This document shows positions 42,517 through 51,347 of a stretch of DNA of 64,000 bases, one piece after another (the first letter of the stretch is position 1; the number at the start of each line of letters is the position of its first letter). This DNA is from Apilactobacillus bombintestini (GTDB lineage Bacteria; Bacillota; Bacilli; Lactobacillales; Lactobacillaceae): the NCBI RefSeq assembly GCF_003627035.1, contig NZ_CP032626.1, positions 186,001-250,000 of the forward strand. Direction: 5' to 3'. The translations under genes were made by a program, and so were the position numbers. The notes beneath the pieces are model-generated. The model ran no database searches and was not told the origin of the DNA. It was given only the letters and a program-made list of their open reading frames with translations.

Positions 42517-42831
42517 ATGAAAGTTGATAATTATGTACCAAAAGAGAAACGTAAAGAAGTTTCTGAAAGACGTATTCGTAATCTAAAGATTATGAGTAAG
42601 GTGGCTATTTTTACGTCATCGCTAATGTATATTGCATACATTCCACAAATCATGCAAAACTTTGCAGGGGATCCCGTTAGTCCTATTCAACCACTAGTAG
42701 CTACTATTAATGCTACTTTATGGACTTTATATGGTTGGTTTAAGACTTATAAAGACTGGCCTTTGATTATTTCTAATGTTCCTGGAGTAATCTTTGGCAT
42801 TTTAACTTTAATTACAGTCTACATTCACTAA
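42517..42831 (+). CDS. SemiSWEET-type sugar transporter (PQ-loop)
   Basis: The 104-residue protein has a charged N-terminus and three membrane helices with the PQ motif MYIAYIPQIMQNFAGDP and ATLWTLYGWFKTYKDWPLIISNVPGVIFG, the hallmark of bacterial SemiSWEETs, which dimerise to move sugars down a gradient. AAGGAG precedes the ATG. The leader before it (42441-42505) contains ACTTACA..TGTAAAGT and CCATTT/AAATGG inverted repeats of unknown meaning. Confidence 0.88.
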   Translation: MKVDNYVPKEKRKEVSERRIRNLKIMSKVAIFTSSLMYIAYIPQIMQNFAGDPVSPIQPLVATINATLWTLYGWFKTYKDWPLIISNVPGVIFGILTLITVYIH

Positions 42832-42848
42832 TAAAATGTCATTGGAAA

Positions 42849-42876
42849 GCAGATCTTTAAAAGGTCTGTTTTTTTA
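42849..42876 (+). terminator. Terminator of the SemiSWEET gene
   Basis: GCAGATCTT pairs with AAGGTCTGT (one G-T) around TAA, followed by T7. Confidence 0.85.
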
Positions 42877-42877
42877 T

Positions 42878-42906
42878 TTGCAAATTAGAACGTTTGTTCG
42901 TATAAT
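42878..42906 (+). promoter_or_regulatory. SOS promoter with LexA/DinR box
   Basis: TTGCAA (42878-42883) and TATAAT (42901-42906) are 17 bases apart, and the spacer contains GAAC-GTTT-GTTC (42888-42899), matching the Firmicutes LexA box CGAAC-N4-GTTCG in all but the first base. LexA would block the promoter until DNA damage. Confidence 0.88.
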
Positions 42907-42932
42907 ATATTTTATAGAAAGGAGGAACTACC

Positions 42933-44234
42933 GTGGATTATTCTAAGGAACCACATGGGGTATTTATGGTGATTGATAATAAGTCGTTTTATGCCAGTGT
43001 AGAGTGCATTCAACTAGGGTTGAATCCACTTACGGCTAGCTTGGTAGTAATGTCAGATCAAGACAACACCAACGGTGGATTGATATTAGCATCCTCACCA
43101 ATGGCGAAGAAAAGGTTTCATATTACTAACGTCACACGTAAGCGTGATTTACCTTGGGATGATTCATTAATCGTAGTTCCTCCTCGCATGAATTTATATA
43201 TTCAAAAAAATATGGCAATTAATAAGATTTTTCATGAATTCGTCGATGAGGACCATTGCTTTGCTTATTCTATCGATGAATCTATCTTGGATTTAACACA
43301 TTCGTGGAAATTGTTTGGCAATAGTCCTGCTGAAGTAGCTAGAAAAATCCAAAAGACCGTTCGGAAACGCTTAGGTTTATATACTACGGTAGGAATTGGT
43401 GAGAATCCTACACAGGCTAAGTTAGCGCTAGATTTATTTGCTAAACATAACCATGATTTAGTAGGACAACTTAGTTATGATAATTTCACAAAAAATGTGT
43501 GGGACATAGAACCTATTAGCAAAATCTGGAGTATTGGAAAACATACTGAAGCCAATCTAGCTAAATTAGGTATTCATAATTTAAGAGAATTAGCACACAC
43601 CAATCCTTATCAATTAAAAGCTCATTTAGGCGTTATTGGCTTTCAATTGTTTGCACTAGCATGGGGAATTGATCGAGCTCAATTAGATCAAAAAGTACCC
43701 GTACGAGATAAAGGATTGTCCAATTCGCAAGTTCTACCACGTGATTATTCCGATAGACGTGAACTAGAAGTAGTTATTACTGAAATTGCCGAACAAGTGG
43801 CATCTCGATTACGCCACAGAAGGAAGCAAACTAGCTGTGTTCATTTATACTTAGGGTTTTCTTATGTAGAGAGCACAGAGAAGGGGGAACGTTCTAGTGT
43901 TTCACATGAAACGAAGGTTACTACTACCTCTGATAATCGTGAATTGGTGGGTACTGTGTTAGATTTGTTCCATAAATATTGGCATGGTGAAAAGATTAGA
44001 AATATCGGGGTGTCGTATACCCGACTAAGCAATAGCAATACCCAACAATTAGATTTATTTGCAGATACTGAAAAAGAAATTAAAAAATCAAAATTAGACC
44101 ACGTTGCTGATCAAATAAGAGATAAATATGGTGCTACTTCTGTTTTCAAAGCACATAGCTTAGAAAAAGGTGCTACTATGTTGAATCGTGCTGGATTAGT
44201 GGGTGGTCATAATGGAGGAAATGCTTATGACTAA
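42933..44234 (+). CDS. Y-family DNA polymerase, UmuC/UvrX type
   Basis: The 433-residue translesion polymerase has the first catalytic Asp in FMVIDNKSFYASVEC and the second pair in AYSIDESILDL, the little-finger region and a C-terminal extension without a PIN or DnaN-binding motif that I can identify with certainty (QLDLF at about 372 resembles a clamp-binding QLxLF). GTG start with AAAGGAGG 7 bases upstream. First gene of an SOS operon with two small genes that overlap in frame; copies bypass DNA lesions at the price of mutation. Confidence 0.93.
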   Translation: MDYSKEPHGVFMVIDNKSFYASVECIQLGLNPLTASLVVMSDQDNTNGGLILASSPMAKKRFHITNVTRKRDLPWDDSLIVVPPRMNLYIQKNMAINKIFHEFVDEDHCFAYSIDESILDLTHSWKLFGNSPAEVARKIQKTVRKRLGLYTTVGIGENPTQAKLALDLFAKHNHDLVGQLSYDNFTKNVWDIEPISKIWSIGKHTEANLAKLGIHNLRELAHTNPYQLKAHLGVIGFQLFALAWGIDRAQLDQKVPVRDKGLSNSQVLPRDYSDRRELEVVITEIAEQVASRLRHRRKQTSCVHLYLGFSYVESTEKGERSSVSHETKVTTTSDNRELVGTVLDLFHKYWHGEKIRNIGVSYTRLSNSNTQQLDLFADTEKEIKKSKLDHVADQIRDKYGATSVFKAHSLEKGATMLNRAGLVGGHNGGNAYD

Positions 44235-44553
44235 TGAACAAACTGCACAATTGATATTAGAGCGTGCTTTACCATTGTTTAAACGAGAATTAAATGTGCA
44301 ATATCGTTTTAAAGTAGTGCTTGATCATTTCGATGAACAATTTAATTTTTATATGATTAGATATAAACCTGGTCACATTACTAGAGTGACTCCACTCCAT
44401 CACGTAAGAAGTAGTTGGATTGCAGATTTAGAAGAAATTTTAGATAGGATTAACCAACAATTAAAACTAACGGTAGTATTTGCTGGCTTTGAAGGCATTA
44501 AGTGGAATAGTAAGAATACTTATATTCAACGTCCGAAAAGAGATGCTAGCTAA
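44227..44553 (+). CDS. Small protein of the SOS polymerase operon, 108 residues
   Basis: The ATG at 44227 lies inside the polymerase gene end (8-base overlap) with GGAGGA 7 bases upstream, so translation is coupled; an in-frame start at 44203 has no site. The protein is soluble with alternating strands and helices (LNVQYRFKVVLDHFDEQFNFYMIRY). Small unknown genes in this place are common in Firmicutes umuC operons. No domain is assigned. Confidence 0.8.
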   Translation: MTNEQTAQLILERALPLFKRELNVQYRFKVVLDHFDEQFNFYMIRYKPGHITRVTPLHHVRSSWIADLEEILDRINQQLKLTVVFAGFEGIKWNSKNTYIQRPKRDAS

Positions 44554-44912
44554 TGCTCGACCATAATATTAATAATGAAATGGTACAAAATTTCTTTGAT
44601 TATTATTATCATGATCGAGGGATGATAAAATGGCAAGGGTTTATGTTATCCGATCATGTTAGTGTTATTCGAAAAGAAAAGCGTTCATTGGTTGATGATA
44701 GTTTCTCTTATATGAATAAGAAAGAGATTTTTCACACGCTTATTAATAAAGGAAAACATCATCAAGTAGCATTAATTACCTATCTAGATGGAGATGGTGA
44801 AAAGCAGAGTGTGCAAGGTAACGTACAGATTTTAGAAGATGATGTAGTCCAAATCTTAGATGATACTTCAGAATTAAAATTATCCATAAATAAAATATTG
44901 ATTGTAGAGTAG
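44553..44912 (+). CDS. YolD-like family protein
   Basis: The 119-residue protein contains the YolD motif DRGMIKWQGFMLSDHVSVI near the N-terminus. YolD-like proteins are encoded with UvrX-type polymerases and are thought to be functional counterparts of UmuD. Its ATG overlaps the preceding stop (TAATG), so it is the third translationally coupled gene of the SOS operon. Confidence 0.87.
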   Translation: MLDHNINNEMVQNFFDYYYHDRGMIKWQGFMLSDHVSVIRKEKRSLVDDSFSYMNKKEIFHTLINKGKHHQVALITYLDGDGEKQSVQGNVQILEDDVVQILDDTSELKLSINKILIVE

Positions 44913-44946
44913 GGCAACTGTAGATGATAGCAGTTGCTCTTTTTAT
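44912..44946 (+). terminator. Terminator of the SOS operon
   Basis: GCAACTG pairs with CAGTTGC around a 10-base loop, then CTCTTTTTATTT. Confidence 0.88.
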
Positions 44947-45007
44947 TTATAGTGAACCGTTAGCTCTGGTATAATGAAGTTAATTATTGAAGAGGTGTGA
45001 TTAAAGA

Positions 45008-46372
45008 ATGAATAAAAAGGCCAAGATAACTTTAAGCCTATTTTTATTGTCGATAGTTTACATGCTATTTTTTATGCATCCTACTATTTGGCGTGATGAA
45101 AGCTTTACTATGGCATTGATTAGCCATAATTATGGTAATATTATTCGTTTGGATGCGTTAGATGTGCATCCGCCTTTGTACTATATACTATTGAAATTTT
45201 TCTTAAACATTACGACTTTTTGGACCACATCCTTATTTACTAAAGTAATTTTTGCACGACTATTTTCCTATTTACTAGCCATTGGTACGTTCGTGGTTCT
45301 ATCTAAAACAGTTAAAAATATGGGAGCTCCTGGTGGAAATGCCATCCAATGGGCTGGTTTTTTCCTAGCACCTAGTGTGATGCGCTATTCTACGCAACTT
45401 CGTATGTATGCTTTAGCTGCATTATTATTAGCATTATTGTTTAATCAATTGCAGCACTATGATAATTCGCATAAAGTAGGACATATCTTTCTATCCGTAT
45501 TATTTGCGTCACTAGCATCTTATACGCATTATTTTGCGGCGATAGCAGCTGGTTGGCTGTTACTACTATACTTTATTAAATTTCAATTTAATAAGTATGA
45601 TGGACACACTATTATCCGAGCTATCGAAATATTTTTAATAATGTTTACTCCCTGGGGAGTAGTGGCATTCTTGCAAATGAATCGCATTTCTTCTAACTAT
45701 TGGATTCCCGCAGTTAGTTGGGATACAGTTCGTGGTAATTTTATTAACTTATTTACCGATGTATTTGGATCAGATACTAGTCAATGGTATGCTATAGCAC
45801 TTATTGCTATTGCTATTTATCCTATTATTTGGGCATATCGTAACATGTCAGATAAATTTAAAAGTGCATTAACCATTTTGTTATCTGTATATGTATTAAC
45901 TACCATTAGTGGGATTATTATCTCGTTATTATTGCGTCCTATTTATATTGCTAGATATGCTTATCCTATCTACTCGCTACTAATATTCTTTATTATGGTA
46001 ATTGTATCTAATATGTCTAAGAAACCCGTGAATCATTTAAGCAATACTTTTAGCGTTTCGTTATTGTTTAGTGCATTAGTAGTGATAATTGGTATTAATG
46101 TAGGTTTTCTAGGTAGCAATCAATTTATGAATTATGATTTACCTACTGCTTCTCTAGCTAGTTCAGTACAAGATTATCAGGAAAATACTAATCAAGTAAT
46201 TAATATAAATTCTAAACAAAATGTAAATACTATTATTGAAAAAATGGTGTACATTAAGTACATGAATAAACAAGTTAAAATAAATAATTTTAATACGGGA
46301 CATGTTACCGGAAGTGATAACCAGGCTTTATTTAATGGTGTTTTCGACAATGTAATAGTTAATAATAAATGA
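45008..46372 (+). CDS. GT-C glycosyltransferase, family 39-like
   Basis: The 454-residue membrane protein has about 10 helices. After helix 1 comes IWRDESFTMALI with the Asp-Glu pair expected of GT-C/PMT enzymes, then LDVHPPLYYILLKF, another signature of family 39 proteins. Such enzymes transfer sugars from lipid carriers outside the membrane. A TGGTATAAT extended -10 lies at 44967-44975. It precedes the LCP and EPS genes and may modify the same polymer (inference). Confidence 0.8.
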   Translation: MNKKAKITLSLFLLSIVYMLFFMHPTIWRDESFTMALISHNYGNIIRLDALDVHPPLYYILLKFFLNITTFWTTSLFTKVIFARLFSYLLAIGTFVVLSKTVKNMGAPGGNAIQWAGFFLAPSVMRYSTQLRMYALAALLLALLFNQLQHYDNSHKVGHIFLSVLFASLASYTHYFAAIAAGWLLLLYFIKFQFNKYDGHTIIRAIEIFLIMFTPWGVVAFLQMNRISSNYWIPAVSWDTVRGNFINLFTDVFGSDTSQWYAIALIAIAIYPIIWAYRNMSDKFKSALTILLSVYVLTTISGIIISLLLRPIYIARYAYPIYSLLIFFIMVIVSNMSKKPVNHLSNTFSVSLLFSALVVIIGINVGFLGSNQFMNYDLPTASLASSVQDYQENTNQVININSKQNVNTIIEKMVYIKYMNKQVKINNFNTGHVTGSDNQALFNGVFDNVIVNNK

Positions 46373-46474
46373 TAATGATGTTTATATTTGTAGTAAATGT
46401 TCATTATTTGTGTTATTTTGATGTATAATAAATCGTGTTATACATAATTGAGATAAAAAGAAAGAGTGATTATT

Positions 46475-47449
46475 TTGAATAACGATGATCAAAACTTAAG
46501 TCGTGTAGCTAGAAACAACCGCAAGAATCCAAAAAAACATATGAAAACTTGGAAAAAAGTAGTTTTATGGATTATTGCTATTTTAATTGTTATTTTAGGT
46601 GGTACCGCATTTGCTGCATACCACAATGCTAAAAATGTAGCTAATGAAGTATATCAATCTTCAGGTGCAAAATCCGAACGTGATGCTTCTCAAATATTAA
46701 AAGATAACAAACCAGTATCTATTTTATTTATGGGTACCGATACAGATTTTCAAGGTAGATCATATAAGGGTAGAAGTGATAGTATGATGATTCTTACTTT
46801 GAATCCTAAGACTAACACTACTACTATGGTAAGTATTCCTCGTGATATGAAAGTAAACTTACCTGACTTTCCACAATACTCACCATCTAAAATTAATGCT
46901 GCTTATACTTATGGTGGACCTAAAGAAGCTATTAACTCTTTGCAAAATCACTTTAAGTTCCCTATTGATTATTACATTACTTTAAGCCTCGGTGGCTTGA
47001 AAAAAGCTATTGATCAAGTAGGAGGGGTAGATGTAGTATCTCCATTAACTTTTGATAGTAATGGAGAACATTATCAAAAAGGTCAACTAGAACATATGGA
47101 TGGAACTAAAGCAATGTGGTTCTCACAAATGAGATATGATGATCCAGCTGGAGATTATGGTCGTCAAGCTAGACAACGTTTAGTATTAACCGCTTTAATG
47201 AAGAAAGCTATTTCATATAAGACAGTATTGAATACTGGATTTTTAAATTCTATTTCTCATAACTTAAAAACTAATTTGACTATGAGTGATATGACTCAAC
47301 TAGCTTTGCATTATCGTAATGCAAACCAAAATATTAAGAATGATTATGCTCATGGTACTGGTCAAATGCTAGACGGTGTGTCATTCCAAGATGTATCTGG
47401 TGCTGAACAACAAAGAATTTCTGATGTATTAAACAATAGTTTAAAGTAA
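46475..47449 (+). CDS. LytR-CpsA-Psr (LCP) family protein
   Basis: The 324-residue protein has a basic cytoplasmic start, one membrane helix (about residues 29-50) and an LCP domain with ILFMGTDTD, the SDSMMILTLNP strand, MVSIPRDMKV with the Arg-Asp pair, and the GGVDVVSP and MDGTKAMWFSQMRYDDPAGDYGRQARQ motifs. LCP enzymes transfer teichoic acids or capsule polymers from undecaprenyl lipid to peptidoglycan. The TTG at 46475 is preferred (AAAGAAAGAG 8 bases upstream); a GTG at 46466 is the alternative. It stands in front of the EPS genes but has its own terminator. Confidence 0.93.
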   Translation: MNNDDQNLSRVARNNRKNPKKHMKTWKKVVLWIIAILIVILGGTAFAAYHNAKNVANEVYQSSGAKSERDASQILKDNKPVSILFMGTDTDFQGRSYKGRSDSMMILTLNPKTNTTTMVSIPRDMKVNLPDFPQYSPSKINAAYTYGGPKEAINSLQNHFKFPIDYYITLSLGGLKKAIDQVGGVDVVSPLTFDSNGEHYQKGQLEHMDGTKAMWFSQMRYDDPAGDYGRQARQRLVLTALMKKAISYKTVLNTGFLNSISHNLKTNLTMSDMTQLALHYRNANQNIKNDYAHGTGQMLDGVSFQDVSGAEQQRISDVLNNSLK

Positions 47450-47456
47450 TTACTTT

Positions 47457-47489
47457 AAAGGCGTGATTTATTTAATTTACGCCTTTTTT
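47457..47489 (+). terminator. Terminator of the LCP gene
   Basis: AAAGGCGT pairs with ACGCCTTT around a 14-base loop, followed by T. Confidence 0.85.
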
Positions 47490-47621
47490 AGTACCTTTTT
47501 TTATACATATGTTAATGATATAATAAAAAAGTATTTTAGTATTAATACATATTTAAGAAAAGCTATGTTTAAAATATTTTTATATTAAAAAATTTCATTG
47601 GACAAGGGGATGCCATTAACT

Positions 47622-48260
47622 TTGGAAAGAATGGATGATAATTCCGTGAATAATGACAGGTTTTATTTATTTGTTAAGCGAGTATTTGACATAATAATTA
47701 GCTTATTTGGTTTAATTATTACACTACCAGTTACTATACCAGTAATAATTGCCATTAAGTTAGAAGATGGTGGACCTATTTTTTACACGCAAACCCGTGT
47801 TGGAAAAGATGGAGACCACTTCGCTATCTTTAAATTTAGATCAATGATTACTAATGCAGATGCTAAAAAGAAAGAATTACAAGAGTTAAATGAAATTGAT
47901 GGTGCTATGTTTAAAATGTCTGAAGATCCACGAGTAACTAAAGTGGGTAAATTTATTAGAAAACATAGTATTGATGAATTGCCACAACTTATTAATGTTT
48001 TAATAGGGGACATGGCTTTAGTAGGACCTCGTCCACCATTGACAGAAGAAGTTGCCAAGTACACAAATCACGATTTAAAAAGATTAATGGTTAAACCGGG
48101 ATGTACTGGATTATGGCAAGTAAGTGGAAGAAATTCTTTAAGTTTTGCCGAAATGGTAGATCTAGATTTAAATTATATAGAACATGCAAGTTTCCTATTA
48201 GATTGTAAAATTTGCATAAAGACCGTTTGGATTATGATATGTCCTAATGATGCTTATTGA
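47622..48260 (+). CDS. Undecaprenyl-phosphate sugar phosphotransferase (priming glycosyltransferase)
   Basis: This bacterial sugar transferase adds the first sugar phosphate to undecaprenyl phosphate for EPS synthesis. It has a single N-terminal membrane helix, then FYTQTRVGKDGDHFAIFKFRSM, KVGKFIRKHSIDELPQLINVLIGDMALVGPRPPL and KPGCTGLWQVSGRN, all signatures of the family. The start is uncertain: AAGGGGATG (47604-47612) best fits the TTG at 47622, but ATGs at 47610 and 47631 and a TTG at 47598 are also in frame. First gene of the EPS operon. Confidence 0.93.
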   Translation: MERMDDNSVNNDRFYLFVKRVFDIIISLFGLIITLPVTIPVIIAIKLEDGGPIFYTQTRVGKDGDHFAIFKFRSMITNADAKKKELQELNEIDGAMFKMSEDPRVTKVGKFIRKHSIDELPQLINVLIGDMALVGPRPPLTEEVAKYTNHDLKRLMVKPGCTGLWQVSGRNSLSFAEMVDLDLNYIEHASFLLDCKICIKTVWIMICPNDAY

Positions 48261-48271
48261 TGGAGGATTAA

Positions 48272-49036
48272 ATGGATACGAAGGTTTATATTGTAAGTCA
48301 TAAAAAAGTTAATTTGCCTAAAATGAATGGTTATCAACCTATTCAGGTGGGAATGAACAAGGAAGATTTTCCTGGATATATTAGGGATAATACTAAAGAA
48401 AATATCTCTAGTAAAAATGCTAATTATTGTGAATTAACTGCCCAATATTGGATTTGGAAGAACACTAATAGTGATGTAAAAGGGTTAGTACACTATAGAA
48501 GATTTTTGGAAAATAATTTTTTGAATTTAACGCAAAACAGCAAATTTAAACATATCGTCACCGATGAGGAAATAGAAAATTATTTGAATGAATACGATTT
48601 ACTTCTTCCAAAAAAGCGTAATTATTTTATTGAAACACTTTATTCTCACTATATTCATTCTCATAAAAAAGAAGGATTAGATGTTACTAGAGAAGTAATT
48701 GCTAATTCATTTCCTGAATATTTAAATTCATATGATGCAGTTTTAAATAGGAAAACCGCTCATATGTTTAATATGATTATTGCCAAGAAGGATGTTTTTG
48801 ATGAATATTCTGCTTGGCTATTTGATGTACTGGGACAAGTAGAAAGTAAGTTGGATATATCTGACTGGAATCAAAGCGAAGCTAGGGTTTACGGATACAT
48901 CAGTGAATTACTTTTAGATGTATGGTTAGATCAACATAACGATTTAAAATATAAGGAACTACCAGTAGGGTTTATAGGTAATCAACACTGGTTTAAAAAG
49001 ATTTTCAATTTTATATACAGAAAATTAAAAAAGTGA
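48272..49036 (+). CDS. DUF4422 glycosyltransferase
   Basis: The 254-residue protein has YIVSHKK at the start and ELTAQYWIWKNTNSDVKGLVHYRRF, typical of the DUF4422 domain of capsule and EPS transferases. It presumably adds a sugar to the lipid-linked repeat unit; donor and acceptor are unknown. It follows the priming transferase by 11 bases, with GGAGG before ATG. Confidence 0.88.
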   Translation: MDTKVYIVSHKKVNLPKMNGYQPIQVGMNKEDFPGYIRDNTKENISSKNANYCELTAQYWIWKNTNSDVKGLVHYRRFLENNFLNLTQNSKFKHIVTDEEIENYLNEYDLLLPKKRNYFIETLYSHYIHSHKKEGLDVTREVIANSFPEYLNSYDAVLNRKTAHMFNMIIAKKDVFDEYSAWLFDVLGQVESKLDISDWNQSEARVYGYISELLLDVWLDQHNDLKYKELPVGFIGNQHWFKKIFNFIYRKLKK

Positions 49037-49047
49037 GGATGATTAAA

Positions 49048-49971
49048 ATGCCCAAAATATCCGTTATTATGCCAGTATATAATGAAGATATCGATGATTT
49101 AGATGAAAGTATTGATTCTATTTTAAAACAGACATATAAGGATTTTGAATATATAATTATTGATGATAATCCCGAAAATAATCAAATTAAGGAATTCTTA
49201 AATAAAAAAGCTAAAGAAGACAATAGAATTAGAATTATTTTTAACGATAAAAACTTAAAGTTATCAAAAACAGAAAATAAAGCTATAGAGTTGGCAAAAG
49301 GATCATTTATAGCAAGAATGGATGCAGATGATATAGCAAGGAAAGATAGACTGGAAAGTCAATTATCTTTTGTTATGGAAAATAACCTTGACTTTACTTA
49401 TTCTAATTTTTCAATCATAAATAATGATGGAGATTTAACTAGAAAATATACTTATAGTAAGAATGATAGAGTTAGCCAAAAAATTATTAAAATGCTCATG
49501 TCACACAGAAATGTTGCTATAGGACCTGTCTTCTTTTTCAAGAAAGAAGTTTTTAATAAGTTACGTGGATATAGAATTATGAATAGTGAAGACTATGATT
49601 TTGTATCTAGGGCACTTATATATGGATTTAAAGTTGGATATCAAGGGAAGCCATTAATATTAAAGCGTTTGAGAATGGATAGTATAAGTTTCGATACTCT
49701 ATATGATCAATATATATTGATTCAAACCATTGGTAATTTTTTGAGAAAAAATAATTATGAGAAAATTATTCCAATTGAATTGTTGAATGAAAAATTAAAC
49801 AATATCAGTGAACATGAGAAAAATAAATTTAATAAATTTGCTAATGCCAGATATACTTTCAATGATCATAAAACATTAAAAAATTTTGTAAAAATTATTA
49901 TATCAATTATTTTTTCTATAACAGTACTTCGTTATTGTGTATGGTCAATTTTTAATAAAGTTATTGACTAG
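49048..49971 (+). CDS. Glycosyltransferase family 2
   Basis: The 307-residue protein starts KISVIMPVYNEDIDDLDESIDSILKQTYKDFE, with IIIDDNPE and the metal motif FIARMDADDIARKDRLE (DxD), a GT-A fold of family 2. The C-terminus has one membrane-associated segment (FVKIIISIIFSITVL). The ATG at 49048 has GAGG 9 bases upstream, overlapping the stop region of the DUF4422 gene. Part of the EPS operon. Confidence 0.92.
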   Translation: MPKISVIMPVYNEDIDDLDESIDSILKQTYKDFEYIIIDDNPENNQIKEFLNKKAKEDNRIRIIFNDKNLKLSKTENKAIELAKGSFIARMDADDIARKDRLESQLSFVMENNLDFTYSNFSIINNDGDLTRKYTYSKNDRVSQKIIKMLMSHRNVAIGPVFFFKKEVFNKLRGYRIMNSEDYDFVSRALIYGFKVGYQGKPLILKRLRMDSISFDTLYDQYILIQTIGNFLRKNNYEKIIPIELLNEKLNNISEHEKNKFNKFANARYTFNDHKTLKNFVKIIISIIFSITVLRYCVWSIFNKVID

Positions 49972-50018
49972 AAGTATTATATTTTATTTTGACAAAATCA
50001 TTATAGGAGGTTTTACAT

Positions 50019-51347
50019 ATGAAAGATCACCTAAATACAGCTATTAAAGAAAAAATGATGTTTTTTTTAATCTTTGTTTGTTCTACTATTTTAATTTTAC
50101 AAACAGATACTGTATACATTGATCATTATCAGTTCCTTATTAAAATATTTAAGTTTTTATTTTTATTAATATCGCTTTTATCAATACTTCTATTTATACC
50201 AAAAATAAAGAATGATAAAAAAATAAGAAATTTCATTATTATTTTTTCGTTACTAGTTGTTATATTTTTATCGATAAATTCATATATATATAAATTTAAA
50301 GTTAATAGTTTTTTGACATTCTTGTTTATGCCGTTAATTTATATATTGTATTTTTATTTCTCTGAATTGGAAAACAATAATCATATTTTCATGAAAACTA
50401 TTGAAAAAATTATAGTATTTATTGCGTGTATCTCAATGATTTTTTGGATTTTATCGAATATAGGTATACCCTTTAATTCAAGTTTATCATCAGAATGGGG
50501 GGCCTTACCAAATCAAGTAAGAGAATTACCAGGATATTTTTACGTTCATTTTGTGACGCAACAATCTAATTTAAGTAGCATACATCTTATTAGAAATAGT
50601 AGTTTTTTCTCTGAAGCTCCTATTTATTCATATGTTTTATCAATAGGTCTTCTTATAAAACTGTTTGTTCTAGAGTGTAAGAAAAATGATTGGGAAATGT
50701 ATATTTTATTGATAACTATATTATCTACTATGTCGATTACTGGGATTATTGTTGCTATGCTATCGTTAAGTTACTATTACTTTGTTATTTATAATATTAA
50801 CTTATTATCAACCTTAAAAAAACGTAAGGGAGTTTATGCTTTTGCAACAATTATTATATTATTATTTTTAGTTTTGTATGAAAAATTTATTAAATCAGAT
50901 CATTCACCACTATCATCACCTAGTATAAGAGCTGATGACTTTAAAGCTGGTTTTATGACTTTTATCCACCATCCTCTTGTAGGGAGTGGATTAGATAATA
51001 CAAACGCTATTGTTCAGAATATGAATAAAGATAGATATGGTTTTAATATTGGTATTTCCACGGGATTCATAGAAGCATTAGCATATGGGGGGATTTATTT
51101 AATATCTTTTTACATTGTTCCAACTCTCATGTCATTTAAATGTTCCAAAAAAACCTTTGGATTAGGTGTTTTCACATTTATATTGTTTATATTAACTACT
51201 GTTTATTCATTATATATTTATCTAGTATTATTATCTTATTTGTTTGCCACTTATTTAAAAAAGGAGAATGTTCACATTGAATTATCTAGTAGTTGGATCA
51301 GGACTGTTTGGAGCCACCTTCGCTTACGAAGCAGCCAAAAGGGGTAA
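50019..51347 (+). CDS. O-antigen/EPS polymerase-like membrane protein (Wzy)
   Basis: The 442-residue protein has about 11-12 membrane helices and a large outer loop around residues 150-200, the layout of Wzy polymerases, which join repeat units outside the membrane; they have little sequence conservation, so the call rests on topology and context. Odd feature: the frame does not stop before the following glf but runs 71 bases into it (51277-51347), so the last residues (from VHIELSSSWIRT on) are glf sequence read in another frame. This suggests that the original end of wzy was replaced when the glf copy arrived. Confidence 0.82.
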   Translation: MKDHLNTAIKEKMMFFLIFVCSTILILQTDTVYIDHYQFLIKIFKFLFLLISLLSILLFIPKIKNDKKIRNFIIIFSLLVVIFLSINSYIYKFKVNSFLTFLFMPLIYILYFYFSELENNNHIFMKTIEKIIVFIACISMIFWILSNIGIPFNSSLSSEWGALPNQVRELPGYFYVHFVTQQSNLSSIHLIRNSSFFSEAPIYSYVLSIGLLIKLFVLECKKNDWEMYILLITILSTMSITGIIVAMLSLSYYYFVIYNINLLSTLKKRKGVYAFATIIILLFLVLYEKFIKSDHSPLSSPSIRADDFKAGFMTFIHHPLVGSGLDNTNAIVQNMNKDRYGFNIGISTGFIEALAYGGIYLISFYIVPTLMSFKCSKKTFGLGVFTFILFILTTVYSLYIYLVLLSYLFATYLKKENVHIELSSSWIRTVWSHLRLRSSQKG

